A stretch of DNA of 64,000 nucleotides from Tubulanus polymorphus (lineage: Eukaryota; Nemertea; Palaeonemertea; Tubulaniformes; Tubulanidae), in assembly GCF_964204645.1 (NCBI RefSeq), contig NC_134036.1, positions 4,964,600 to 5,028,599 on the forward strand, written 5' to 3'. Positions 1 through 10,225 of the stretch are shown here, piece by piece (the first letter of the stretch is position 1; each line of letters begins with the position of its first letter). Both the position numbers and the translations under genes were made by a program. The notes below the pieces were generated by a model that was not told where the DNA came from, searched no databases, and saw only the letters and a list, made by a program, of their open reading frames with translations.

Positions 1-199
1 AATAAAAATCTAAAAAACCTGGAAAATTCTAAACTTTTCCTGAGAAATTATAGAAAGCAACTTTGTGCTTGACTATATTATATAGTTACCCTTTAATTCA
101 AACTAAAATTATAGTTATTGAAATATTACAGAAAACAACTGGCTTATTAAATGATTACATCTTAATCAAGCTGTTATCATTGTTTGTTATGTGTGTATA

Positions 200-418
200 T
201 TGTGTGTTAAGGGTTGACTGTCAGCATATTTTTTTTTTCTTTATTGCATTTCTCTTTTTTTTCTTCTTCACTTTTCTCTTTTGAGGGACCTGTTTTTTTT
301 TATAAACTATTCCATAATTTCTACAGGCCCCTCCAGGTCTAGTTTGCTGTATTTTGTATTATGCTTTGTACACTATGCTGTAAATTATATTTGAAAAATA
401 AAGTGTTCATTCATTCAT
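200..418 (+). mobile_element. 3' tail of a non-LTR retrotransposon (fragment)
   Basis: A T-rich stretch is followed by AATAAA and a short tandem tail of TTCATTCATTCAT. This layout, a polyadenylation-like signal running straight into a short tandem repeat, is typical of the 3' ends of CR1/Jockey-like LINEs in marine invertebrates. No reverse-transcriptase coding sequence is present, so this is only a tail fragment. Confidence 0.4.
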
Positions 419-1600
419 AAAATAGCTCATTTGAAGCAACAAAATAATTGTAACAGCTAATCGGTGAATTCGGTGTTCCTATATTATCATTTTTACCTCA
501 TTTCCCGCATAGATTATAACATAGTTTAATCCGGTACATCAGTTTTCCTAGAGAGCATATGATTGTATGATTAATGTAAAATGTTACAATATATCGGACG
601 GATCACACAAAGAAGCAAGGCTCGTCGCATATGCTGACCCAAAAAATAGTTACAGAATAAATGGATAGAAAAGGCAAAAAACAACCAAAAAAGAAAAAAG
701 AAACTTGCATTAAAGAAGAATAACTACACGACAAAAAAGATATGCATGCTATGGAAAAGATGGTCACCTAAGCTGCTGTACCATAGGAAAAACACTTAAT
801 TTTTAATTAACACTTAGTCTTTAATTTGCTCTTGAATATCGAGAGAGAATAGCTAATGCTTAGCTATAGCTAATTGAAATCTCTCAAAACCATATATTGT
901 GTGTAGTTTACTGGTCAACTCTGTCTCATATTTCGAATCACCGATTATTATCTCAAAAAATTGAAAACAAGTTCAGAAAAAGCGTCACGATTATTGGAAG
1001 CTACGTTTCGATTGGTTGATCGTGAATTGCCTCTTTAATTGGCCTCTTATTCGCACGAACGCAACATGCCGATACGCAAAATGAACGAGCAATTTTCGAC
1101 TGATGTCTTATACGTAACTTTCGTATTCTACACTGCGGTAAATAGCGGTAGACATTCTTCTGAGCGACGCGTGCTGCGGGTATTTTTTCACGTCTCAAAC
1201 GTTCGCGTCTTCGAATACTGCAATCGTAATGATATGGTGCAGTTCGCGTTCTGAGAAATTGCAGCCGCCGCGCTGTAGAAGCAAAAACGTTTTGCGCAGA
1301 TGGGCGTTGACTCTATAGATGATGCGGTATTTCGCTTTGTAGTCAACCGGAATAGACGATAACAGTTCTCGATACTCAACGGTCGTACGTCGTAGCGGCC
1401 GAAATCGCTAGGTAAACTTACGCGGGCGTTTCATCGAAAATCGCCTTCGGAATTTCGTGAAAATCGCAACTCATGAACACTGCCGACGTTGTCGGAAATA
1501 ACTGAGAGGCTATTGCCTGCAAGATCCGCCGATTTCGATATTTCTTAATGGTTGATTTCTCTATTAACGACCAGCGATTGTGTACCCAGCGCAGATTGAC
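419..1600. other. Intergenic and 5' flank of the first receptor gene
   Basis: No supported gene. Short ORFs of 63-71 codons at 1001-1379 overlap on both strands and look like chance. The last 40 bases resemble the leader of the next receptor copy (both contain 'attaacgaccag' shortly before the ATG), so this end belongs to the duplicated receptor unit. Confidence 0.5.
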
Positions 1601-2440
1601 ATGATGGCTTTAGAAAATGTGTCGGTTGTTGGCGCTCACTATCTCTACCTCAACGGATCGGACCCGACAACCACCACTGAGAAGACAGCAGGGTTTAAAC
1701 CTCATCCGCGGTGTAAACACGTCCATCATTCCGACTACAGACCGACGCACGAGAATCTGTTAATACAAGTCGCCAATTACGTTATTTTCAGCATCGCCGT
1801 CTTCGGTTTAGGCACGAATTTACTGTCTTTTATTATTCTCAGCAAAGACCGTTCAAACAACACCAGTATATTCTATTTGAGATGTTTGGCTGTTGCGGAC
1901 ATGTTTATTTGTTTGTCTTATATTATTTTTGACTTTCAGTTCCAGCTCTACAGTCATACATTGTTACTGGACATGACTGCTGAAATAAACCACGCTATGA
2001 AGCGCATGTACGCTTATACACTGAACATCCGACTCGTGTTTTCGGATATCAGTGATATGATAACATTGTTGATAGCTATAGACAGATATATCGTTGTTTG
2101 TTGGCCCCTGAAAGCTAAGAGAATCGTAAGCATTAAGAAGAACTACATCTATGTCGCTTTCGCAGTGATGATATCAGTTTGTGATCGGCTTCGGGAATTT
2201 TTCAAATATTCTACCGCCCGTTCCATCAATAGATGCACCGGGCACGAGATTTGGTATTTTAGATTGACCGCGTTTTCGTTGAAAAACGTCCATTTGAGAT
2301 ACTACGAGGTGTTCGCAAGCGCTCCATTACTGGTCGTTATCCCGACCGTGATCGTGGTTCTGATAACTATCCGATTGATTTTCACGTTGAGACGCGCAGG
2401 AGCAGCGAGAAAAACCATGTCTACAACTAATCAAACCTCT

Positions 2441-2476
<36 letters not shown>

Positions 2477-2755
2477 GACCGTAGTTTAACGCTGGCGCTA
2501 ATTCTCATTTCGTGTTTCTATATCGTGAAAAAAGCGTTCACGTTCAGGGCGGTGATAAAAAACTTGATCATAGCTTTATACGGCAGAAATCCCGCGGCAA
2601 AAAGTACTACGCAATCCACTCTGATCGCTCTCATCTCCCAGAATTTAGTCAGAATGATCGTGGCGTCCAGTAATTTCGTCATCTATTGCGTTTCGAGGCG
2701 TCGCTTTCGAAACCAACTGAACGCGATTTTTTTGCCGAAAAGAACTATCGATTAG
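1601..2755 (+). CDS. Class A GPCR, FMRFamide-receptor-like, copy 1
   Basis: Single-exon, 384-residue seven-transmembrane receptor at the plasma membrane. Start chosen at ATG 1601 (ATG ATG GCT), matching the start conserved among the copies; the frame is open further upstream but without an ATG. The N terminus has N-glycosylation sites at N6 and N18 and a conserved Cys38. Approximate helices are TM1 57-80 (N1.50 in 'GTNLL'), TM2 89-112 (D2.50 in 'LAVAD'), TM3 143-168 ending in DRY 161-163, TM4 182-200, TM5 236-263 (conserved Pro), TM6 296-318 and TM7 343-364 with 'NFVIY' in place of NPxxY, then a basic helix 8. ICL3 has an 11-Ser run encoded by AGC repeats. Usual family marks are missing: Cys3.25, Trp4.50 and Pro6.50. 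ECL2 is the most divergent of the array ('CTGHEIWYF' where others have 'CTGHERWTQ'). The ligand is unknown. A peptide or chemosensory ligand is inferred from the general resemblance to FMRFamide receptors. Confidence 0.88.
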
Positions 2756-3049
2756 CGGAAACTAGAATATACGAAATCTGAACTAGTGCCATAAAGTTAC
2801 CGATACCGGACAAAAGGGTTTTAGAAGGGGTATAAACCCGATTTAAAAGAAATCGACGCACTGATAAGCGGGGCTCGACCACAAAAGGGGCTTTCCCCGA
2901 ATGACTCGTACGTTGCAAATAACAGTAACATTTTACAACCTACTGCAGATGAAATGATAGAAAATGAACTTACCATAACACCGGGTAGTATTTTTAAATT
3001 TCCTATCGACGAAGGCCTTCTAACAATGCGCTGCATTCGACGCGCATAG
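2756..3049 (+). pseudogene. Decayed in-frame C-terminal tail downstream of copy 1
   Basis: Read in frame past the stop of the receptor (TAG 2753-2755), this stretch contains two more stops and then about 70 open codons ending in TAG. The open part is acidic and contains 'IENELTITPGSIFKFPIDEG'. A similar translated stretch lies downstream of copy 2. I infer either a former receptor C-terminal tail cut off by stops, or a tail exon. It could also be a conserved 3' UTR that happens to be open. Confidence 0.4.
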
Positions 3050-4021
3050 CACTTCTATCTATCTCGATGTCGAATGAACTTGTATCTGAAAAACGAAATA
3101 AATCGCATGAATGATAAATTTCAATAGAATATTAAGGATCGAGTAAACGAAATAAAAATCAGTCGAACAGTCCATCCAGATAAACGATAAGCATTACAGA
3201 GATACAAAGCAAATCGTAATTCGAAATGAGTTTAAACGGTTCATTGACACGTTTTCTGGATCACATCGCCTCATCAGATGAAATACACGCGAATCAATTA
3301 GATAAAACTAACTTATAATTGCATTAATCTATATAATTAACATGTAGTTTAATTCTCATTTTTATTCGCGCATATTGCACTTGTTCAAGGGATACGATAC
3401 CGAGATTGTCTATCAATATTTTATCAATATCAGTACTTATCGATAGACTATTCACACTTATATTAGAAAATAACACCTTTTCTAGCAGTTTTCAACGCAA
3501 AATAATAAATAGCTTTGCAGAAGTTTTCTCGAAATAGCTCGGGACGTGCATTGCATTTTGCATTTTCTTGTTCATTAAACAAAGGGCGCTAATCGTAGGA
3601 CGTGCCGGTAATGCGCGGAGAGATTCAGCTTTAACGATCACGACCGATGTTTCGACCATCGCTTAGAAATATTCTAACGTAGCTTTAGGTAATTATCTGC
3701 ACGATTTAATGTTTTTTAAATAGATATTCGTATCTATTTCGCTGGTTAACGGTCCCGGCTCGAGCGAGCGCGTAATTTGTAATCGTAGCTTAACGGTAAA
3801 AAAAATACACGTTATAATTAGTTAGACGTTGACAACTCGAGAACTGCGGTATTTGAATTTCTTATTTTTCGGTGTCAGTGCGCACTTGACTTGATGCTGG
3901 TCCGACATTCGTTGTTGGTATGTTACTTCATAAAGCCAGATCTGAAGCTTTTGCAGTTTGAACAGATTGTTTCGCTATTTATTAACGACCAGAGACTGTG
4001 CGCTGTGCGCGAACTGAAATA
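3050..4021 (+). promoter_or_regulatory. 5' flank of receptor copy 2
   Basis: No coding sequence. Two conserved blocks are present. Bases 3736-3790 ('CTATTTCGCTGGTTAACGG' onward) reappear inverted upstream of receptor copy 4 at about 12065-12123. Bases 3875-3900 (TCAGTGCGCACTTGACTTGA...) match the element found about 150 bp before the ATG of five other copies. The conservation suggests promoter or 5' leader function; this is inference. Confidence 0.5.
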
Positions 4022-5140
4022 ATGGCTTCAGAAAATGTATCGGTCGGCGCTCAGTTTCTCGACCTCAACGGATCGGACCTGACAACAACCACCACTGAGA
4101 AGGCGGGGTTTAAACCTCATTCGCGGTGTAAATACATCCATCACGCCGATTACAAACCGTTTCACGTGAATCTGTATCTACAGATCACGACTTACGTCAT
4201 TTTCAGCCTTGCCAATTTCGGTTTTGGTGCAAATTTACTGTCTTTTATCATTCTCAGCAAAGAACGTTCAAACAACACCAGTATATTCTATTTGAGATGT
4301 TTGGCTGTTGCGGACATGTTTATCTGTTTGTCGTTCGTTGTTTTTGACTTTCAGTATCGACTCTACAGTCACACATTGTTACTGGACATGACTGCTGAAA
4401 TGAACCACGTTATGAAGCGCATATATTCATACACTCAAAATGTTCGATTATTGTTTTCTGGAATCAGTGATCTGATAACATTGTTGATAGCTATAGACAG
4501 ATATATCGTTGTTTGTTGGCCTCTGAAAGCTGTTAGAATTATAAGCATGAAGAAGAGTTACGTCTTCGTCTTTTTCGTTGTGATCATCTCGATTTGTGGT
4601 CAGATTGAAAATTATTTCAAGTATAGAACTAAGCATTCCATCAATCCGTGCACTGGACACGAGAGATGGACTCAGAAATTGACCCCAGTAGCCAGAACCA
4701 TCTATTTGAGATATTACGAAGTTTTCGTCCGCGCTCCTTTATTCACTTTGATCCCGACAGTGATAGTAGTTCTGATAACTATCCGATTGATTTTCACGTT
4801 GAGACGCGCAGGAGCAGCGAGAAAAACAATGTCTACAAATAATCAAACTTCTAACAACAACAGCAGCAGCAGTGACCGTAGTTTAACACTGGCGTTAGTT
4901 CTCATTTCATGTTTCTATTTACTGAAAAAAGCGTTTCAATTAAGAGCCGCCATAATCAATTTCATACTAACAATAAACCGTAGCATTGGTAAAGGCTCGT
5001 TATCAACAATATTGAACCAAGTTCAAGGCATAGTCAGAATGGTCGTAGCGTCTTGTAATTTCGTCATTTATTGCGCTTCGAGGCGTCGCTTTCGGAACCA
5101 ACTGAAAGCGATGTGTTTGGTTAAGAAAAATCTCGAATAA
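4022..5140 (+). CDS. Class A GPCR, FMRFamide-receptor-like, copy 2
   Basis: Intact 372-residue receptor in the same orientation as copy 1, from which it is separated by 1.3 kb. Start taken at ATG 4022 ('MASENVSVGAQ'); the frame is open 8 codons further up but only to a GTG. It keeps the two N-terminal glycosylation sites, the N-terminal Cys ('HSRCKYIHH'), D2.50, DRY, the ECL2 'NPCTGHERWTQ' block, the TM5-ICL3 core and 'NFVIYC' at the end of TM7. The ICL3 repeat is short (Asn-Asn-Asn then four Ser), against 11 Ser in copy 1. The 3' flank is homologous to that of copy 1, so these two are a duplicated pair that includes flanking DNA. Family assignment is firm; ligand and G protein are unknown. 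Confidence 0.9.
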   Translation: MASENVSVGAQFLDLNGSDLTTTTTEKAGFKPHSRCKYIHHADYKPFHVNLYLQITTYVIFSLANFGFGANLLSFIILSKERSNNTSIFYLRCLAVADMFICLSFVVFDFQYRLYSHTLLLDMTAEMNHVMKRIYSYTQNVRLLFSGISDLITLLIAIDRYIVVCWPLKAVRIISMKKSYVFVFFVVIISICGQIENYFKYRTKHSINPCTGHERWTQKLTPVARTIYLRYYEVFVRAPLFTLIPTVIVVLITIRLIFTLRRAGAARKTMSTNNQTSNNNSSSSDRSLTLALVLISCFYLLKKAFQLRAAIINFILTINRSIGKGSLSTILNQVQGIVRMVVASCNFVIYCASRRRFRNQLKAMCLVKKNLE

Positions 5141-5415
5141 CGATCTGCGAAACTCCAAAAAAATACCAGAACAAATTTAAAAGTAACGATTGCCCGGATA
5201 TCGATGATAAGAGACCAACGGCTTTTAGAAAGTAATACAACCCGATACAAGATACGGTATTGATAAGCGAGACACGCCCACAAGGGCTATCCCAAAATGT
5301 TGCACATGAAAATAACGTTATACACGAGATAGCACACATCGAAAATGAACTGTCTCCGAAGCGAGGCAGCGTTTTCAAATTTCCGATCAATGACGGCCGC
5401 CAACTAAAGCAGCAT
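5141..5415 (+). pseudogene. Decayed C-terminal tail downstream of copy 2
   Basis: Counterpart of 2756-3049. A stretch open from about 5230 translates to residues alignable with the copy-1 tail ('LISETRPQGLSQ' against 'LISGARPQKGLSP', then 'HIENELSPKRGSVFKFPIND'). It is now in a different frame from the receptor and separated from it by stops. In-frame codon gains and losses between the two copies suggest past selection on a protein. Confidence 0.4.
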
Positions 5416-6086
5416 TAGAAAACAAATTGTATCCGAACAGAAGATGATTGAATACAAAAAAGGAATCACGATAAGAAATGACAAAGTCAGACACAGAATC
5501 GACCAACGTTTTAGTGCAATAGCCACACTCAAACGTGGTGAACGGATAATTAGATAAAAACCAACTATGCACAAATTAAAAGCATTTTGAAATCGAGAAT
5601 TTATTTATCTAAAAAAAAAAATCTAAAATGTAAAATACACGACTTTTCGATCTCACCCTGATGATGATCTCTATCAACGTTTTACTTGTAATGTTCTTAA
5701 ATTCGAACCGGATTTCGAATTCGAGTGTGATCGAATTGAAAATCGAGAAATTCGTGTTTTCGGTGTTTTTAAACGAACGATAAGATGATACGAGTTGTGC
5801 TATTGCCGCGTTGAGCTGTTATAGTAAAATTCGGCGCAAATCGTACTTCGAAAGTTAACTAAGAGATTACACAATTACGTAAGTACTATCTAATGTCTAT
5901 TACTGTTGTTCTAACATTTTTCTGAGTCAAGCATCTTATTCTGTAAGCCAAATATCATATTTCATAAGGAATTTAGTCATTAGTATATTATTTATAGCAA
6001 AAGATTATTATTTTCATTATTACTGATGTTATCATTAAGACAGCGTGTAGATTACTTGGTAGTACGAGCTTTCGGTACTACATCAA
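5416..6086. other. Intergenic, no gene seen
   Basis: AT-rich sequence with only short chance ORFs on both strands. I see no motif or repeat in it that I can name. Confidence 0.5.
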
Positions 6087-6544
6087 GCTGCGATCACACG
6101 AGCATCTTTGGCCCGAAGCTTATCCCTAGAAGATTTTGGTCAACTCCAAACCTTGAAAATACTAACTCCTCTGTACAAGAAACCCAAGGAATTCTGATGA
6201 ATCTTTCTAAATGTATTCGAATATGCTCAAATTAAATTGTACACATGTATACAATAGAGATATGAACCCCTCACGCTGTTGTACCGTCATTTAGTCAATG
6301 CGAATTGTGAAATTTGGGGACAATAATATTTGAATCTGAATCTGTGGCCAAATTTTGCACAATCAAAAACGTCGAACCCGGCCCCCGAGCCAAAACTTAG
6401 CGCGGGACACAAACATGATTGTTTTGTATCGAGTGAGTGGTTAACGTCTGAGCGCGCTCTCTAATTAGGCACGACTCAAATTTGGCTCGAGCCTGATCCG
6501 TGCAAATTTGGCCCGGGCAAATCGTCTCCGTGTGATCGTGGCTA
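6087..6544. mobile_element. MITE-like element with imperfect terminal inverted repeats
   Basis: The left end contains 'GCGATCACACGAGCA' followed by a 'TTTGGCCCG' core. The right end contains 'TTTGGCCCGGGCAAATCG' followed by 'TCTCCGTGTGATCGTGGC', an imperfect inverted match. No transposase ORF lies between. The right-end sequence recurs at about 28030-28075 and 32555-32600 near the peptide genes. Element length and class are inferred. Confidence 0.4.
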
Positions 6545-6879
6545 CAGTGTATACTATCGCTCGACCGTGTAATAAACAAGTAATCAGTCAGCGATAAATG
6601 AAGATAATTCATAGGAATAGTGACAATAGTCTGAAAATACATAATGAGTGAGCAGGGTACTAGAAATTGCTTAATTCATAAGAAACATGATGATGTACGG
6701 ACAGAATTCATGTCCAATCGGGGCCCCGCACCTGGATCAACTTAGAATGTGGCACAAGTTTATCGAAATTTCCTTTTTTATTTATCATTCATTGCGATTG
6801 ACGGTATAGTTTTTGGTGTTGGGACTAAATATGAAATCTTCTTAACCATAAAACTTTTCAATAAAATCTCGATTTCTAT
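6545..6879. other. Intergenic, 3' side of receptor copy 3
   Basis: No coding signal. A possible polyadenylation signal for copy 3 (minus strand) would lie just below 6880, but I cannot pick one with confidence. Confidence 0.35.
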
Positions 6880-7983
6880 TCACGAAATCGAAAACATCGC
6901 TTTCAGTTGATTTCGAAAGCGACGCCTCGAAGCGCAATAGATGACGAAATTAGTGGACGCTACGATCATTCTGATAATGTCCTGGACCGGGTTCAGGTAA
7001 AAAGACGAAATCGCCGTGCCGATTGTTCCGCCTAGAGTTTGAACCAAGTTCGTGACGGCGCCATTGAAAAAGAAGGCCTTCTTCACTAGATAGAAACATG
7101 AAATGAGAATTAACGTCAAAGTTAAACCACGGTCAGCGCTGCTGCTGTTAGCTGCTTGACTATTTGCAGACATGGTTTTTCTCGCTGCTCCTGCGCGTCT
7201 CAACGTGAAAATCAATCGGATAGTTATTAGAATTACTATCACCGTCGGTATTATGGTAAATAAAGGAGCGCGGACAAACACGTAGTAATATCTCAAATAC
7301 CGGTTTCTAGCGAATGGAGTCAACTTTTGATTCCATCTCACGTGTCCGGTGCACGGATTCCGTGCGTATTTCGTCGTGTATTTAAACACGTTTGTCGTTA
7401 CGTCCCCAAATGAAATTATCGAAACAACGGCGATGTAAATGTTACTTTTCTTCTTGCTTATAATTCCGACAGCTTTCAGAGGCCAACAAACAACGATATA
7501 TCTGTCTATAGCTATTAGTAACGTTACCAAATCGCCGATACCCGAAAACAGAAGTCGGGTGTTTCTTGTGTACGGGCGCATACGCTTCATAACGTGGTTT
7601 ATTTCAGCAGTCATGTCCAGTAACAATGTGTGACTGTACAGTCGAAACTGAAAGTCGAAAATAATGTAGAAAAAACAAATGAACATGTCCGCAATGGCCA
7701 AACATTTCAAATAGAATATACTGGTGTTGTTCGAACGCTCCTTGCTAAGAACCACGAACGACAGTAAATTTGTGCCGAAACCGAAGATGGCTATGCTGAA
7801 AATGACGTAAGTCGTGATCTGCGACAACAGATTCACGTGAAACGGTTTGTAATCGGCGTGATGGATGTATTTACACCGCGGATGAGGTTTAAACCCTGCC
7901 TTCTCAGTGGTGGTTGTCGGGTCCGATCCGTTGAGGTTGAGAAACTGAGCGCCAACCGAAACATTGTCTGAAGCCATCATCAT
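6880..7983 (-). CDS. Class A GPCR, FMRFamide-receptor-like, copy 3
   Basis: Intact 367-residue receptor, first of the minus-strand series. Start at the first of three adjacent ATGs (7983, reading 'MMMASDNVSV'); the open frame reaches 18 codons higher only to a TTG. It keeps the glycosylation sites, N-terminal Cys, D2.50, DRY and the TM5-ICL3 core. TM3 is entered by an unusual 'KRMRPYTRNTRLLF', and ICL3 has almost lost the Ser repeat ('NSSSADRG'). The TM6-TM7 region ('TNLVQTLGGTIGTAISSFY') is much closer to copy 10 than to its neighbours, suggesting gene conversion. Its 5' flank of about 300 bp aligns with that of copy 8. Confidence 0.9.
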   Translation of the reverse strand: MMMASDNVSVGAQFLNLNGSDPTTTTEKAGFKPHPRCKYIHHADYKPFHVNLLSQITTYVIFSIAIFGFGTNLLSFVVLSKERSNNTSIFYLKCLAIADMFICFFYIIFDFQFRLYSHTLLLDMTAEINHVMKRMRPYTRNTRLLFSGIGDLVTLLIAIDRYIVVCWPLKAVGIISKKKSNIYIAVVSIISFGDVTTNVFKYTTKYARNPCTGHVRWNQKLTPFARNRYLRYYYVFVRAPLFTIIPTVIVILITIRLIFTLRRAGAARKTMSANSQAANSSSADRGLTLTLILISCFYLVKKAFFFNGAVTNLVQTLGGTIGTAISSFYLNPVQDIIRMIVASTNFVIYCASRRRFRNQLKAMFSIS

Positions 7984-8300
7984 TTCAGCATAGATTCGCT
8001 GTATGCAAATGTAAAAACGTTTTGTTTTAACTCCCAAGTCTGTTAATCTGCTAAAAGTAGATTTAGTTCGTGATTGTCTTCGTCGAGAACTGGTACGACT
8101 ATCACCTCTTCAGGCATCGGACCACCAAACTGCACTAAGTCGAATGCGCGCTGATTAAAACCTGAAATAACCACGATTCTCGAATTCCGACGCTCTACAA
8201 CACGCGTGCAAACAGTATCAAATTATAATGAAGCTAGATTTACTTATTAAGCCGCGAACCTGTGCCATTAACGAGAGTTATAGTTGCGAATCGATATATT
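7984..8300 (-). promoter_or_regulatory. Conserved 5' flank of receptor copy 3
   Basis: Aligns for about 300 bp with the flank of copy 8 (22929-23240), including 'CCGACGCTCTACAACACGCG'. The shared element (plus-strand 8127-8154, 'AAACTGCACTAAGTCGAATG' plus 'CGCGCTGA') sits about 150 bp before the ATG. Promoter role is inferred from conservation and position. Confidence 0.5.
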
Positions 8301-8574
8301 CGTATATTCAATTTCAATTTTTTTTGCATCCCGCTTCGTGCCATATACATGTATGTACAGAAAGCGAATTACGGTATACTAGCCGTGCATGAGTTGTGAA
8401 CGTATATTGCAAATTATCCTGAACATCTCACTTTTAAGGGGCTAGCCCTTTTCTCGGGTAAAACACAAGGCCAAGCTCAGGATGATGGGTGTTGTGACTT
8501 AATAAAAATGTAAAGAAGTCTACAAAAGCATAGTTTAACGTGTGGTTAATGAATTCAGACCATATTTAGAGGTG

Positions 8575-9910
8575 TTTTTCATAATAATAATAATATAATG
8601 ATATATTTTATTTCCACTAAATATTACAATATATCATTCATTATACATTATAAAAATGAAGTTAAATGAAATGCTTTAATGTTAAGTTGGAGCGACTTGA
8701 AGAAGCCAGTTAAGACTTATGTCAAACGTACAAGTCCCCCAACAGGCAAAGAACCACACTCACACTCCCTCACACACACATATTTGCACGCACGCACGCA
8801 CGCACGCATGCAGGTAACCACGCATACTAAAGTGATAGATGACAGAAACCATAATGATGAAAAACGATAAATATTACAGACACTGAGTTATTGATTGATT
8901 AAATAATGTTTTAATTTGACCTTGAATGATCGGGTACTGGTAATATTTTTTAGATATTTAGGTAGATTATTCCAAACTGTAGGACAAGCCACTTTAACGG
9001 ATAATTTTACTTTATTGGTTTTAAATCTATCGATGCGAAATGAGTTATTATTTCGAGTAACTGTGGAAATTGGTGCCTTTTTGAAAACAGGAATTAAAAG
9101 AACTAGGTAACTCTGAGTTGATGTAATTATGCATGAATAAGGATAACTGAAACTTGGTAATAGCTTTGAATTTTAGAATTTTGAGTCTTCTAAAGAAAGG
9201 CTCGGTATGTTCAAGATAGTGCGACTTGCTAATAATTCTAATGGCACGCTTATGCAATATGATCAACGGCTCAAGGATAGTATCATAATTGCTAGCCCAA
9301 ATGAGATTACGATATTGAAGGTATGGAAAAACAAAGCTATAGTATCGTGTAGACAACAATTTTGAGGGAAATATCTTTTTCAATCGATTAATAGTTCCAA
9401 GACTTCGGGCAACTTTGCTTGAAACATGTTTTATATGTACATCCCACTTTTATTTATCGTCTATTCTAAGTCCTAAAAAGGTTGTACTATGAACTTGATG
9501 AAGGGATACGTTGTTTAATCTTATAGACAGATTTAAAGGAATGACACTACCAAAAACCATGTAATGACTTTTTATTCAAATTAAGAGAGAGCTTATTGAT
9601 TTGGAACCATTTAGATAGCTTGTCAAGTTCTTGATTGACTTTGAAAAATAGTCTATTTATGTTGGTGTCACTTACAAAACAGTTCGTGTCATCGGCAAAA
9701 AGTGTAAGATGTAATAAGTTCGAAACATTAACCCAGTCATTAATGTATAAAATAAAACGAAGGGGTCCTAAAATCGAACCCTGAGGAACGCCTACAGAGA
9801 TATTCAATGGATTAGAAAGGGTGTTGTTTATACTAACAATTTGACGCCGATTAGTCTAATAATTTTTAAACCAGCTCAGGGCTTTTTCAGCAGTAAGATT
9901 TGCAATAGGA
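8575..9910 (-). mobile_element. 5'-truncated LINE (CR1/Jockey-like) with decayed reverse transcriptase
   Basis: Read on the minus strand from about 9910, the sequence codes for the middle and C-terminal parts of a non-LTR reverse transcriptase: 'VGVPQGSILGPL', the catalytic 'FADDT' box (9547-9807), then the C-terminal 'HKRAIRIISKSHYLEHTEP' region (9048-9383). Several stops and frameshifts separate these blocks. The 3' end has a (CA/GC)-rich stretch, AATAAA-like sequence and a short ATT tail near 8577-8600. The 5' half, including any endonuclease, is missing, as expected of 5'-truncated insertion. The element is inactive. Confidence 0.85.
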
Positions 9911-10225
9911 ACCCTGGCATCCGACCCTGGGTGCGTCGCAACCGACATTTCAGGTAAATTCTACATGCTTTTATCATGAGAAAAACAAAATTTTTATATT
10001 CTGCGGTTATGTTTTAGAACATATTTCTAAGTCCATCGTTATCGTTCAATATCATATTACCTCCTTCTCGCGTTGGGCATTTAAGGTTTAAGATCAAGAT
10101 CATTATTATCAATTACTATCAGCGTTTTAAGTTGAGTCCTTTTAGTGGGAGGATAGTTTCGATATGGCGTCTGTAAGACAAAAAGTTGTAAGCAAATGTT
10201 TTTTTTTCTTTATCTGTCAATGAGT
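9911..10225. other. Intergenic, no gene seen
   Basis: About 300 bp between the truncated LINE and the Penelope-like repeat. Nothing recognisable apart from a T-run near 10200. Confidence 0.4.

Noticed and set aside
3998-4021. Longer N termini for several receptors (e.g. at 3998, 8037, 18410, 22985)
   Set aside because: These extensions begin at GTG or TTG, differ between copies and precede a conserved ATG, so they are leader sequence.
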